64,000 nucleotides of DNA from Aldehydirespirator sp965219165 (GCA_965219165.1 CBDCMW010000002.1:2914001-2978000), one strand, 5' to 3'. Counted from the stretch's first letter, positions 54,348 to 63,386 are shown. Translations and numbers: made by a program. The notes: generated from the sequence alone by a model not told the origin.

Positions 54348-54408
54348 ACGAGACGGCGGCGGGCGCGATCCTTTCGAAGCAGAGCGGCCGCGGCGGCTTC
54401 TGGTGAAG

Positions 54409-55299
54409 CTAGCCGGCCAGCCTCAGCAGGTGCTCGTCCTCGGCGGCTCGCTGCTGTGCTCGCCGGAGGTTCTCAGCCTGGCCTTCGGGGCAGCGCTCGG
54501 CGTAGGGGCAGTAGCCGCAGAGCGGACCGGGCCGGGCTTCGAAGTCATCGCCGTCGCAGGCATCCGCGATTGCGTCCCACGTGGACTTCAGTTGCTCGAC
54601 TGCAGCCCCCGTCTCGACGGTGGTCGCGGCCGTCGACACGATCTTCTGGCCCAGGTACAGCAGCCGCGCCCTCGCGGGCTGCTCTCCCGTCTCCTCCGCT
54701 ATGGCAGCTGCGTAGAGCAACACTTGCTGCAACCGGCTGGGCGCGTAGCGTGTCGGGGGCGCCCGCCCCGACTTGTAGTCGCTGATCACCAGACCGTCCG
54801 GCTCGGATTCGACTCGATCCACGACGCCCCGGAATGGCACACCGTCCAGCGTCACCGACATGTGCTGCTCAGTGGCCCGCACCTCCACAGCCGCCGGATC
54901 CTCCAGGTGCCATAGACCCTCGATCGCCTTCCAAGCCTTCCAGCGGAGGCCCAGGGCCTGCTCGTCGTCTAGCTCCAGATCGCGATAGTCGTCGCCAGCG
55001 GACATCTCGGGCCACGATGCTCGGGCGATCCGACGGGCATCGTCCTTGGTGCGCCGGCTCGGGTGCTGCTGCATCAGGTGCTCGAGCACCCGGTGGGCGA
55101 ATGTGCCGATCAGGGCATCCACCCCAGGGGGATCGGGTAGGCGGTCCACATAGCGGAACCGCCAGCGGCGAGGGCACTGCTCGAAAGTTGCCGCGCCCGA
55201 CGGCGACAGCCTGTGGGGCGGGGTTGGGCGACCGTCGTCACCGACAGCACCGACACCGGCCGGGTCGAGGATGTCGCCGGGATCGAATTCGAGCTGCAT
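54409..55299 (-). CDS. RecB-family PD-(D/E)XK nuclease with Fe-S cysteines
   Basis: The 296-residue protein has RLSPSGAATFEQCPRRWRFR at the N-terminus, GTFAHRVLEHLM, the catalytic FRGVVDRVE...VISDYKSG (Asp, Asp-x-Lys), and a C-terminal CGYCPYAERCPEG. The Cys at ~42 plus the three C-terminal Cys match the 4Fe-4S staple of AddB/Cas4-type nucleases. It lacks a helicase. Its role is probably single-stranded DNA processing. It sits alone between parE and the ParA unit. Confidence 0.87.
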   Translation of the reverse strand: MQLEFDPGDILDPAGVGAVGDDGRPTPPHRLSPSGAATFEQCPRRWRFRYVDRLPDPPGVDALIGTFAHRVLEHLMQQHPSRRTKDDARRIARASWPEMSAGDDYRDLELDDEQALGLRWKAWKAIEGLWHLEDPAAVEVRATEQHMSVTLDGVPFRGVVDRVESEPDGLVISDYKSGRAPPTRYAPSRLQQVLLYAAAIAEETGEQPARARLLYLGQKIVSTAATTVETGAAVEQLKSTWDAIADACDGDDFEARPGPLCGYCPYAERCPEGQAENLRRAQQRAAEDEHLLRLAG

Positions 55300-55370
55300 C
55301 CCGCAGTTCTATCTCATGGCTGTGACAACGACCGGGATGTCCAGTCGCAGGCAGAAGCGAGGTGCCGCAG

Positions 55371-57671
55371 CTAGATGTCGAGGGTTGCCTCGTCCACCAG
55401 CGAGGAGTTCTCGACCAGGTAGTCGCGTCGCACGGTCACGTCGTTGCCCATCAAGACGTCGAACATCTCGGCCGCAGCGTCGGCCTGCCCGGCGTCGGCC
55501 ATCGTGAGGCGGCGCAGGGTGCGTGTTGCAGGATCCAGCGCACAGTGCCGGAGCTCGTCGGTGTTCATCTCGCCCAAGCCCTTGAAGCGCTGCCACTTCA
55601 CGCTCTCGCGCCTGCGATTGCCCCGGCAGAGCTCCCCGGTGATCCGGTCGCGCTCCTCGTCGGAGTACGCCCGGTAGGACCGGTCCCCTACCTTGGCGGT
55701 GTACAGCGGTGGCTGGGCCGAGAAGACACGGCCCTGGACGAGCATCTCCCTCATGTAGCCGTGGATCAGCGTCAGGAGCAGGCAGCGGATGTGGCTGCCG
55801 TCGACGTCAGCGTCGCACAGGATGACGATCCGGCCGTAGCGAGCGGCGTCGATGTCGAAACCGTCGCCGGCTCCTGCGCCCATGGCGGTGAAGATCGCCT
55901 GCGCCTCGGTGTTGTCGAGGACTTGCTTGGGGCTTGCCTTGGCCGCGTTCACGATCTTGCCCCGCAACGGCAGGATCGCCATGAACTCCGAGTCGCGACC
56001 CCGCTTGGCCGGGCCCGCGGCCGAGTCTCCCTCCACGAGTATCAACTCGGCTTCGGGACCGTGGATGCGGCAGTCGGCCAACTTGTCCGGCATACCGGTT
56101 GAGCCGAGGCTTGCCGCCTTGCGCTTGGTGTCGAGCATCTGCTTGGAAGCGACACGGTTCACGACTGCGGCGGCGAGCTTGTCGCCGATGGCCTTCACCT
56201 GTGACCGGGGACCGCCTCCCCGCTCGAACCACTCCTTGAGCTGCTCATAGGTGACCCGGGCCACGATGCCCTCAACCGCCGGAGTGCCCAGCTCCTGTTT
56301 GGTCTGGCCACGGAACTGCGGCTCGGAGTAGGTCACCTTGACCGCCGCGATCAGGCCTTCACGCACATCGTCCTTGGTGGCACTGGTCTTGGCCGCGCTG
56401 CTCTTGCCGTTCTTGGCGCCTGCACCGCTGGCGTCGCGGGCCAGCCGGGCCAGCTTGCGGTTGTCCTTGAGCAGCACACCGTTGACCACTCGCGTGAGCG
56501 CCTTGTCGAACCCGGCGAGGTGGGTGCCGCCGGAGGTGGTAGGGATCGTGTTGACGAACGACACCACATCGCTGTCGTATCCCGACATCCAGCGGAGCGC
56601 GATGTCGACGGTGCACTCCCGCTCAACTTGGGTGATCTTGCCGTCGACGGGCACCTTCTCGGTGAAGCTCTCGATGCCGTTGACCGTGATGACACCGCTC
56701 ACGGCGTTCTCGCCGGCGCGTTCGGAGCGCTCCTTCACCAGGTCGCCAAGCCCGCCCCGGCTCACGAAGGTGAACGGCTCGCCGCTCTCGCCGGCCCGGT
56801 TGTCGACGACCGTCATCCTCAGACCCGGCACGAGGTAGCACATCTGCCGGATCCGGCCCCGTACTTCGTCGGCGTCGATGCGCGCTTCTGGATGGAACAG
56901 GGCCGTGTCAGGCCAGAACTTCACCTTCGTGCCGGTTGCCTTGGTGCGCCGGCTGAGAGTCCGCACGTCGTGGCTGGACCTGAACTTGCTGCCTACGAAA
57001 TGGCCCGGCTTCTGGTCCTTGAAGCCCAGCTCGTGGACATATCCATCGCGGCGCACTTCCGCGTCGAGTCGAGTGGACAGGGCGTTCACGACCGACGCGC
57101 CGACACCGTGCAGCCCGCCGGAGGCCTTGTAGGCGCCCTCGCCGAACTTCCCGCCCGCGTGCAGTTCGGTGAACACGACTTCGAGGGCCGACACGTCGCG
57201 GTCGGGGTGCTTGTCGACGGGGATGCCGCGACCGTTGTCGGCCACCTCGACCGACCCGTTGCGGTGCAGCGTCACGTCCACCTTGGTGGCGAAGCCCGCC
57301 GCGGCCTCGTCTACGGCGTTGTCGACGATCTCCCAGACGAGATGCATGAGGCCCTCGGAGCCGTTGCCGCCGATGTACATGGCCGGGCGTTTGCGGACAG
57401 CTTCCAGACCCTCGAGCATCTCGATGGAGTCGGCGTCGTACGTGCCGCTGGGGCTGGACGCGTTCCGGCCTGGGTCACTCGAGTTCGTCGAGCTGGAGGC
57501 CGTACCGCCCCCAGCCGAACCGCGGCGACGGGACGCCCGATTGGAGGTGCCAGCACGGGATCTAGCGTCCAGTTCTGCGGCGGGGTCCATCTCAGTGCCT
57601 GGCAGCAGCGGCAGCGCAACCGCCTCTGACGTTTCCGCCGACTGGCTTGACGGCGCCACCGGCGTCACCAC
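55371..57671 (-). CDS. parE: type IIA DNA topoisomerase, subunit B (ParE/GyrB-like)
   Basis: The 766-residue protein has the GHKL ATPase (VEVADNGRGIPVDKHPDRDV, ASGGLHGVGASVVNAL), the transducer, the Toprim domain (ILVEGDSAAGPAKRGRDSEF, ILCDADVDGSHI) and the C-terminal KGLGEMNTDELRHCALDP. A poorly conserved 60- to 70-residue N-terminal region (Gly/Ser-rich) precedes the ATPase. It starts with GTG at 57671 and overlaps parC by 7 bp. Topo IV-type function is inferred. A housekeeping gyrBA is expected elsewhere. Confidence 0.9.
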   Translation of the reverse strand: MVTPVAPSSQSAETSEAVALPLLPGTEMDPAAELDARSRAGTSNRASRRRGSAGGGTASSSTNSSDPGRNASSPSGTYDADSIEMLEGLEAVRKRPAMYIGGNGSEGLMHLVWEIVDNAVDEAAAGFATKVDVTLHRNGSVEVADNGRGIPVDKHPDRDVSALEVVFTELHAGGKFGEGAYKASGGLHGVGASVVNALSTRLDAEVRRDGYVHELGFKDQKPGHFVGSKFRSSHDVRTLSRRTKATGTKVKFWPDTALFHPEARIDADEVRGRIRQMCYLVPGLRMTVVDNRAGESGEPFTFVSRGGLGDLVKERSERAGENAVSGVITVNGIESFTEKVPVDGKITQVERECTVDIALRWMSGYDSDVVSFVNTIPTTSGGTHLAGFDKALTRVVNGVLLKDNRKLARLARDASGAGAKNGKSSAAKTSATKDDVREGLIAAVKVTYSEPQFRGQTKQELGTPAVEGIVARVTYEQLKEWFERGGGPRSQVKAIGDKLAAAVVNRVASKQMLDTKRKAASLGSTGMPDKLADCRIHGPEAELILVEGDSAAGPAKRGRDSEFMAILPLRGKIVNAAKASPKQVLDNTEAQAIFTAMGAGAGDGFDIDAARYGRIVILCDADVDGSHIRCLLLTLIHGYMREMLVQGRVFSAQPPLYTAKVGDRSYRAYSDEERDRITGELCRGNRRRESVKWQRFKGLGEMNTDELRHCALDPATRTLRRLTMADAGQADAAAEMFDVLMGNDVTVRRDYLVENSSLVDEATLDI

Positions 57672-60196
57672 CTTCCCGGCGCCAGCACGTGGATGCGGCG
57701 CTCAAAGCGCTGGGGTGAGCGATAGCGCGCGGTGGGCTCTATCCGTACTGGCACAGGATGGGGGTCGATCTTGCGGGGATTGTCGTCCTGACCCATCAGC
57801 GCCAGCATGCCGTCGGCAGCACCCACTGCCGCGGCGACCACGGATTCACCGGGCAGAAGCTTGGTGACGAGCACGCCCTGCGCTCCTCTGCGCTGTGTGG
57901 GCAACTCCGAGCAGTGCGTGGCCTTGATGCCGCTCGCCGTGCCGCTCGCGCTGGTTGCAACCATTAGCACCGAGTCGCCGATCGCGGCTCCAGCGCCTAC
58001 CGGGGCCGAGCCCTCGCGCAACTTGATGCCAGCCATTCCCGCAGCACCGCGACGCTGCACCCGCACCGACGACGCTTCCATCCGCAGCGCCCTGCCGTTC
58101 TCGGTCGCGACCACGAGGTCCGCGTCGTCGGGCGCAGTGAAGGCGCATGCCACCCGGTCGCCCGCATCCAACGCGATCAACGGAGATCCCGGCGGCGCGG
58201 CGAGCACCTCATCGGCGTCGATCCTCTTGATGATGCCGCCCGCTGTCACCATGACAAGCCTGTCGTTGCCTCCGGCGACGAGAGCCAGCACCCGCTCGCC
58301 GGAGTCGAGACCGAAGACGGACGAGGCGTCGACGCCACGAATGCGGTTGGCCGCATCTTCGATCTCGCCTCCGCGCACTGTGAACGCTCGACCCATGCTC
58401 GTGACCGCGGCCACGAGCGTTCCGGTCGAGACGACCACGCTCGCGGTGATCAGATCATGGCGCCCGGGCGATGCCCGCCTGTTCCCCTTCAGCGACGCCC
58501 GTCCGATGTTGCCGCTGGTCGACACCGTCACAACACATGGCAGATCGGGCCCGGCGTCTGCCGTCTCCGTCGAGATGGCTGAAGCGCGCTCCTCGCTGGA
58601 ACGTCCAGCAGGCGCTCGGTCGGCCATCTCGGCCGCCACGATCCGGCTGCGTCGCGGCCGGCCGTGGTCGTCGACGATCCGTCGCAACTCCTTGCGAACG
58701 ATGGCACGCTGCCTGCGCCTGCTCGCGAGGATCTCCTTGAATTCTCCGATGTCGGCTCGAAGGCCTTCGGCCTCCTGGTCGAGCTTCTCGCGCTCCAGAG
58801 CAGTGAGCCGCCGCAGCGCCATGTCGAGGATGTGGGTTGCCTGAACTTCGGTGAGCCCGTAGCGGGCCATGAGCCCGACCCTTGCCTCCGCCGCGTCCCT
58901 GGAGCTGCGGATCAACGCCACAACATCGTCGATGTTGTCGAGAGCTGCGGTGAGGCCCTCCACGATGTGCAGGCGCTCGTCCGCTCGTCGCAGCCGGTGA
59001 CGGGTGCGACGCACGACAACTTGGAGACGGTGCGTCACGTAGTGCTCGCACAGCTCTCGTAGCCCGACCGTGGTGGGTACGCCGTCGACCAGCACCACGT
59101 TGTTGACGCTCACGGTCTCTTCCAAGGGAGTGAGCCGGTAGAGCTCCGACAGCGCAGCTGGGGGGTCGACTCCCGGCTTCAGGTCGATCTGCAGGCGCAG
59201 CCCGTCCATGTCGCTCAAGTCGGTGATGCCAGAAACGCCGAGAAGCCGTCCAGCTCCGACCAGCTCGGTGATGCGCGAGACCACCCGCTCGGGACCAACC
59301 AGGTGGGGCAACTCGGTGATGATGACCGCTTGGCGGCGGCGCGTTATGGGCTCGACAGTGGCCCGCGCCCGCACCCTGACCGATCCTCGACCGCAGTCGT
59401 AAGCCGCCCTCAGACCGCCGTCGGCCACCACGATGCCCCCGCCTGGGAAGTCGGGGCCGGGAACGACTTCCATGAGCTCGTCGGTTGTCGGCCGCGGCCG
59501 ACGCTTGCGACCCGTGTTGCCTGCTCGTGATGACTTGGCTTCTGTTCCGGCGTCGCCCGGCTGCTTGCTCATCACCAACTCGATGGCGTCGCCCACCTCC
59601 GCCAGATTGTGGGGCAGCATGTTGGTGGCCATGCCCACGGCGATCCCGGCCGTGCCGTTGACCAGCAGATTGGGCAGTGCCGCGGGAAGCACGACGGGCT
59701 CAGTGTCCTCGCCGTCGTAGGTGGGCCGGAAGTCCACGGTGTCCTCGTCGAGTTCGCCCACCATGTCCATCGCGGCCTCGCTCAGGCGGCACTCGGTGTA
59801 GCGGGCTGCAGCGGGCGGGTCGTCGAGACTGCCGAAGTTGCCTTGCGGATCCACCAGCGCCACCATTCGGCTGAAGTCCTGGCCCATGCGCACGAGGGTG
59901 TCGTAGATGGCGGCGTCGCCGTGCGGGTGGTAGCGGCCCATCGTGTCGCCCACGACTCGGGCCGCCTTGCGGTACGGAGTGCCGGGGCGCAGGCCCATCT
60001 GGAGCATCGACCACAGCACACGGCGCTGGACCGGCTTGAGGCCGTCGCGCACATCGGGAATGGCACGAGCGGTGATGACGGACAGCGCGTAGGCAAGGAA
60101 CGAGTCGCTCATCTCCTCGGCCACGGGCACATCGTCCACCTGGCGTGCCGGGACGGGATCGAGGATCGCCGTCGTGAGTTGCTGTTGGGTTGGCAC
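57665..60196 (-). CDS. parC: type IIA DNA topoisomerase, subunit A (ParC/GyrA-like)
   Basis: The 843-residue protein has the quinolone-determining region (VQRRVLWSMLQMG, MGRYHPHGDAAIYDTLVRM), NFGSLDDPPAAARYTECRL with the active Tyr, and a six-bladed C-terminal domain. A GyrA-box-like QRRGAQG lies in the last part (LPTQRRGAQGVLVTKL), but it differs from the gyrase QRRGGKG, which argues for topo IV-like decatenation rather than supercoiling. The GTG at 60196 follows two tandem copies of a GGAGAG-rich segment. The order A-then-B is unusual. Confidence 0.88.
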   Translation of the reverse strand: MPTQQQLTTAILDPVPARQVDDVPVAEEMSDSFLAYALSVITARAIPDVRDGLKPVQRRVLWSMLQMGLRPGTPYRKAARVVGDTMGRYHPHGDAAIYDTLVRMGQDFSRMVALVDPQGNFGSLDDPPAAARYTECRLSEAAMDMVGELDEDTVDFRPTYDGEDTEPVVLPAALPNLLVNGTAGIAVGMATNMLPHNLAEVGDAIELVMSKQPGDAGTEAKSSRAGNTGRKRRPRPTTDELMEVVPGPDFPGGGIVVADGGLRAAYDCGRGSVRVRARATVEPITRRRQAVIITELPHLVGPERVVSRITELVGAGRLLGVSGITDLSDMDGLRLQIDLKPGVDPPAALSELYRLTPLEETVSVNNVVLVDGVPTTVGLRELCEHYVTHRLQVVVRRTRHRLRRADERLHIVEGLTAALDNIDDVVALIRSSRDAAEARVGLMARYGLTEVQATHILDMALRRLTALEREKLDQEAEGLRADIGEFKEILASRRRQRAIVRKELRRIVDDHGRPRRSRIVAAEMADRAPAGRSSEERASAISTETADAGPDLPCVVTVSTSGNIGRASLKGNRRASPGRHDLITASVVVSTGTLVAAVTSMGRAFTVRGGEIEDAANRIRGVDASSVFGLDSGERVLALVAGGNDRLVMVTAGGIIKRIDADEVLAAPPGSPLIALDAGDRVACAFTAPDDADLVVATENGRALRMEASSVRVQRRGAAGMAGIKLREGSAPVGAGAAIGDSVLMVATSASGTASGIKATHCSELPTQRRGAQGVLVTKLLPGESVVAAAVGAADGMLALMGQDDNPRKIDPHPVPVRIEPTARYRSPQRFERRIHVLAPGRW

Positions 60197-60234
60197 GATT
60201 CTCTCCAGGCTCTCCGAGTCTCTCCAGGCTCTCC
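60197..60234. repeat. 19-bp tandem duplication of the parC ribosome-binding region
   Basis: GGAGAGCCTGGAGAGAATC (60197-60215, minus strand) and GGAGAGCCTGGAGAGACTC (60216-60234) lie back to back just before the GTG. They give four GGAGAG-like purine tracts. The 200 bp between parC and the HNH gene otherwise show no gene. Confidence 0.8.
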
Positions 60235-60398
60235 AAGCTCCTTGCCGCCGAGGGCCTAGCTCGACTGCGATAAGGGTGCGGCTCGCCGGTAGGTCGAAGG
60301 TAGCGGCTACGGCGATGCGGGGCGGTGATCCCGAGGGACCATGTAGCCCGTGCGGGGTCGGCACATCCGACGGTTGCCGTAGCGGCTGCCAGCCCCCC

Positions 60399-61853
60399 TC
60401 AGCCCGAGCCAGGGGGACCGCGCCCCAGACCCTCGGCCCCATTGCCGGCACTGCCCCGCCCCGGCGCTCCGCCTCGGCCGCGGCCATCGGCACGACCGGG
60501 GCCACCTCCCGACTCCCCGTCCGGATCGCATTCCCCGGCATCACGCGGGCGGCCGTCGCGGGGTGCCGTGGACCAGGTGGCGGTCCCGTAGGCGTCAACC
60601 CGGCGCACGACCCGTCGGTTGTTTCGATGAAGCCACTGGTGGCAGCCGCCGCACAGCGCGGCCAGGTTCTCGATGTCGGTGGGACCCTCATCGGCGTGGA
60701 ACTCGTTCACGTGATGGAGCCTGCAGCGATGCATCGGAGCCCCGCACAGAACGCAGCCCCGGTCGCGGAGCGCGACCGCTACGTACTGGCCGGCGTTGGC
60801 GAGCCGCTTCATGCGACTCAACCACAGCGGCTGGCCGTTCCCTCCGAAGATTGCACCCACGATGTGATCGTCGGGCGAGATGGTCTCGAGCACGGTCGTC
60901 GGAACCGGGCCGACGCCGATGATCTCGCACCGACCGTCGGGGTCGGTGCCGTCCACCACGCCGACGGTCACCGCGATGATCCTCCCCGGCGGCAGACTTC
61001 GCGTGCCGCGAGGACCGTCGTCAGCCGCCAGCGGCCTGTGAGTCAGCGCATCCCGCCCCGTGCATAGCTCGAAGATCGCGTCCATCGTGCGCTGCCCGTT
61101 GTTGCGGACCGCGTCGGGAGTGCCGTCACGGCCGCCGTCATTGCGCCACAGGTAGTCCTTGCGCGCATCCACCGCCTGCTCCAGCCATCCGAAGCTCACG
61201 GAGTCCATCTCGCCCTTGAGAACGCCCATGCCGTCGCTGGCTATGAACAAGTCGGCCTTGCGGCTGTTGCGCTGGCCCTTGAGCAGATCGCCGCCCGCCG
61301 ACGGGTCATTGCGTTGCGCGAACCTCCTGGCCACTCGGCTGAACGACCCGGAGTCTCGGGTAGCGGCCTGGTACAGCAACTCGTCCGAGCCGTCCACCGC
61401 TGCAGCACCGCACTGTCTGGCCGCAGAGCCCAGAGCGAAGACGCTCTGCAGCGGCAGTTGGCCGGAGTCCAACAGAGCAGCAACATTCGGCATTTCCCCG
61501 ACCTGGCGCGCGGCCTCGGTGACCCGCTTGGCCGCACTACCCGACAGCTTCGCCCCCGCCACCAACGCCTCGCGGGCCGAGCCCGCCCGCAGCGCCTCCA
61601 ACCGGTCCACAGCCCGTAGCGTCACCGCATCAGCCAGGGCATTCACCTTTCCGGCCCCCGCCACCACCCTGCACAACCCGTCCTCGTCCAACGCCTCCAA
61701 CGAGACCGACCGCAAGTCCTCGCAAACCGCATCCAGGAGGTTCCGCACGGAGGACCCATGGTCCATTTCGCTGCAGTTCGAACGGCAAGCCTCCCTCTTC
61801 GCCATCTCGCAGCCCGATTCATCACTGCGATTCAGAACACCTGTTCGTTCCAT
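60399..61853 (-). CDS. DUF222/HNH endonuclease family protein (13E12-like)
   Basis: The 484-residue protein has an N-terminal DUF222 helical region (LLDAVCEDLRSVSLEAL, ADAVTLRAVDRLEALRAG) and a C-terminal HNH domain: RGCVLCGAPMHRCRLHHVNE, then NLAALCGGCHQWLHRNN. The zinc cysteines and catalytic His/Asn are intact. Such genes are often repeated in actinobacterial genomes and may be mobile or defence-related. The C-terminus ends in a Gly/Arg/Pro-rich tail. The ATG at 61853 is preferred. A TTG at 61886 would add 11 residues. Confidence 0.87.
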   Translation of the reverse strand: MERTGVLNRSDESGCEMAKREACRSNCSEMDHGSSVRNLLDAVCEDLRSVSLEALDEDGLCRVVAGAGKVNALADAVTLRAVDRLEALRAGSAREALVAGAKLSGSAAKRVTEAARQVGEMPNVAALLDSGQLPLQSVFALGSAARQCGAAAVDGSDELLYQAATRDSGSFSRVARRFAQRNDPSAGGDLLKGQRNSRKADLFIASDGMGVLKGEMDSVSFGWLEQAVDARKDYLWRNDGGRDGTPDAVRNNGQRTMDAIFELCTGRDALTHRPLAADDGPRGTRSLPPGRIIAVTVGVVDGTDPDGRCEIIGVGPVPTTVLETISPDDHIVGAIFGGNGQPLWLSRMKRLANAGQYVAVALRDRGCVLCGAPMHRCRLHHVNEFHADEGPTDIENLAALCGGCHQWLHRNNRRVVRRVDAYGTATWSTAPRDGRPRDAGECDPDGESGGGPGRADGRGRGGAPGRGSAGNGAEGLGRGPPGSG

Positions 61854-62234
61854 GACTGCCACTCTACACACACCCTGTGACAACACAACTTAAGAACTCA
61901 CAACAATGCTTATAAATCCTCCGCGGCCTGTCTTGATGGGACGACTGACAGCCGATCCCTCTCGAATGCGACGGCCTGAATCAGCGGAGGTTGCGTTGAG
62001 AGCAGGTTACGTCTCCGACTCGCGGCCATGCAGTGCGCGTCCCTCTCGCCGCGCGAGCCATCGGGAAGGTCACGCCAGCTTCCGTCACATCGGCCTGCGC
62101 GCTACTTCGGCGGCCAATAGACGATCGGATTCTGACTGCCTCTCGGGAAGCCGATCTCGCGTCCTGATGGTCCTACCCACGCATCGTGGACCGGTCCGTC
62201 CGTTAGAGGGCTAGCGGAAAATGCCCAGCGTCCG
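61854..62234. other. 380-bp non-coding gap with an AT-rich patch
   Basis: No convincing gene is seen. An AT-rich patch (61870-61918) contains TTGTGT and TAGAGT spaced 16 bp apart on the minus strand, a possible promoter for the HNH gene. A frame of 102 codons on the plus strand (61906-62214) is rich in Arg/Ser, has no ribosome-binding site, and is probably spurious. Confidence 0.4.
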
Positions 62235-62537
62235 TCAGTCGATCAAGGCCGCCTCAATCAGCAGTGCTTCTTCCTCGTTGAGGCCGTGACGAACTACATC
62301 GATACGAGGCTCATGACCAGAGGCCCGAATCTCACGAATGCGGGCGACCTTGCCCGACCGAGGACCGAGGCCAGCCTTCAGAACCGCTTCGTAGCCATGA
62401 GCCAGCAGGCGTTGGCCCATCCCCTTGCCGACATAGAAGATGGAGTCGTCGCGCGGATCGATGAGGATGTAGACGTAGTACGGTCCGATCCTCTCGGCGA
62501 CCTCTGGGGGCAGGACGGGCTCCGACTTCGCTGTCAT
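62235..62537 (-). CDS. GIY-YIG-like domain protein, probably C-terminally truncated
   Basis: The 100-residue product starts MTAKSEPVLPPEVAERIGPY and contains YYVYILIDPRDDSIFYVGKG, the GIY-YIG nuclease core with the Tyr pair and Gly-Lys-Gly. It then has ARIREIRASGHEPRIDVVRH and ends abruptly in EALLIEAALID at a TGA. Similar proteins usually continue for another 100 or more residues after this point with Asn/Gly motifs, so this looks truncated. It starts four bases after the next upstream gene. Confidence 0.65.
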   Translation of the reverse strand: MTAKSEPVLPPEVAERIGPYYVYILIDPRDDSIFYVGKGMGQRLLAHGYEAVLKAGLGPRSGKVARIREIRASGHEPRIDVVRHGLNEEEALLIEAALID

Positions 62538-62541
62538 CTCA

Positions 62542-63081
62542 TCACGCCACGGAGCATCGATCGACGGCTTCTTTGATGTCGGACCAATCGATCCGCGCCG
62601 CGAGACGGTCTAGCGTTGCGAGGCCGACCGACTTCTGGGGGCCGAGCTCCTCGTCGAGCGTCTGCCGTGAGATCACCCAGAACTCCCAGGCGGTTGGGTT
62701 CCGAACGTTGCGGTTCGTGGCCGGAACGGACCCGTGGAGGCAGAACACATACACGTCGGCGGGTCTGGCGGGCGGGTCGTTCTCGATCCACTCGTCGGTG
62801 GATGCCAGCCAGGTCCACTTCCTCGGGGCTATGTCGAAGATCGGCTTCGATGGCTGGAGAAGATTCCAGCTCTGGCTGAGCCCGGAAGCCTTGACCTCTA
62901 CCTTCACCTCTCCATACAGCAAGTCGTAGGCGTCCCATCCTTGTCGCATGTCGCCATCACTGATGCATCCCAGCGCGCGACCGACCAGCCATTCGGCGAA
63001 TGTGCCCCTTGTATCGTTGTCAACAAGGTTCCCCACCGCCCATCGCCGAAAGCGCCGGATGTCCAGTCCGTCGTCCTTCAT
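62542..63081 (-). CDS. PD-(D/E)XK-like putative nuclease
   Basis: The 179-residue product has GTFAEWLVGRAL and then WDAYDLLYGEVKVEVKASGL, fitting the Asp...Glu-x-Lys signature of restriction-endonuclease-like folds. SWNLLQPSKPIFDIAP, PADVYVFCLHGS and WEFWVISRQTLDEEL follow, a pattern seen in restriction-like uncharacterised proteins. The ATG at 63081 is used. The frame reaches 63129. It precedes the GIY-YIG gene in the same direction, which suggests a two-gene unit. No methylase is visible. Confidence 0.6.
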   Translation of the reverse strand: MKDDGLDIRRFRRWAVGNLVDNDTRGTFAEWLVGRALGCISDGDMRQGWDAYDLLYGEVKVEVKASGLSQSWNLLQPSKPIFDIAPRKWTWLASTDEWIENDPPARPADVYVFCLHGSVPATNRNVRNPTAWEFWVISRQTLDEELGPQKSVGLATLDRLAARIDWSDIKEAVDRCSVA

Positions 63082-63386
63082 GATGATGAACTCAGACCCT
63101 GGTTCCAGCAACCCGCCCAAGGCCAGCAATCAGGCTGAGCCATCCACGAGCATCTGGTGGTAGACGGCTCGCACGGCCAGAGCCTCTCAGAGCTCTCGAT
63201 CGTGTCCCGGGCGAACTCGGCTCGGTACCCGGCCGACCCCGCCCCGCCCCACCGGCCGGCCCCGCCTCACACACCCCGATACGGCGCCTCACCCAACCCG
63301 GCAGGACCCTCACGCATCCCGACAGGGCGCCTCACCCAACCCCGGCAGGACGTTAGAAGGCTCCCGCTCTCTCGTATCGTGGGGCC
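63082..63386. other. GC-rich gap containing a 43-bp tandem duplication
   Basis: No gene is seen in this 305-bp stretch. Two tandem, slightly diverged copies of about 43 bp (63275-63317, 63318-63360; shared core GCGCCTCACCCAACC) lie 27 bp before the SnoaL-like start. They follow very cytosine-rich sequence (63236-63270). It probably contains the promoter of the SnoaL gene, but no -10/-35 pair is convincing. Confidence 0.5.

Noticed and set aside
61906..62214. A 102-codon plus-strand ORF in the gap next to the HNH gene
   Set aside because: It is Arg/Ser-rich and has no ribosome-binding site or recognisable motif. The region is better left as non-coding.
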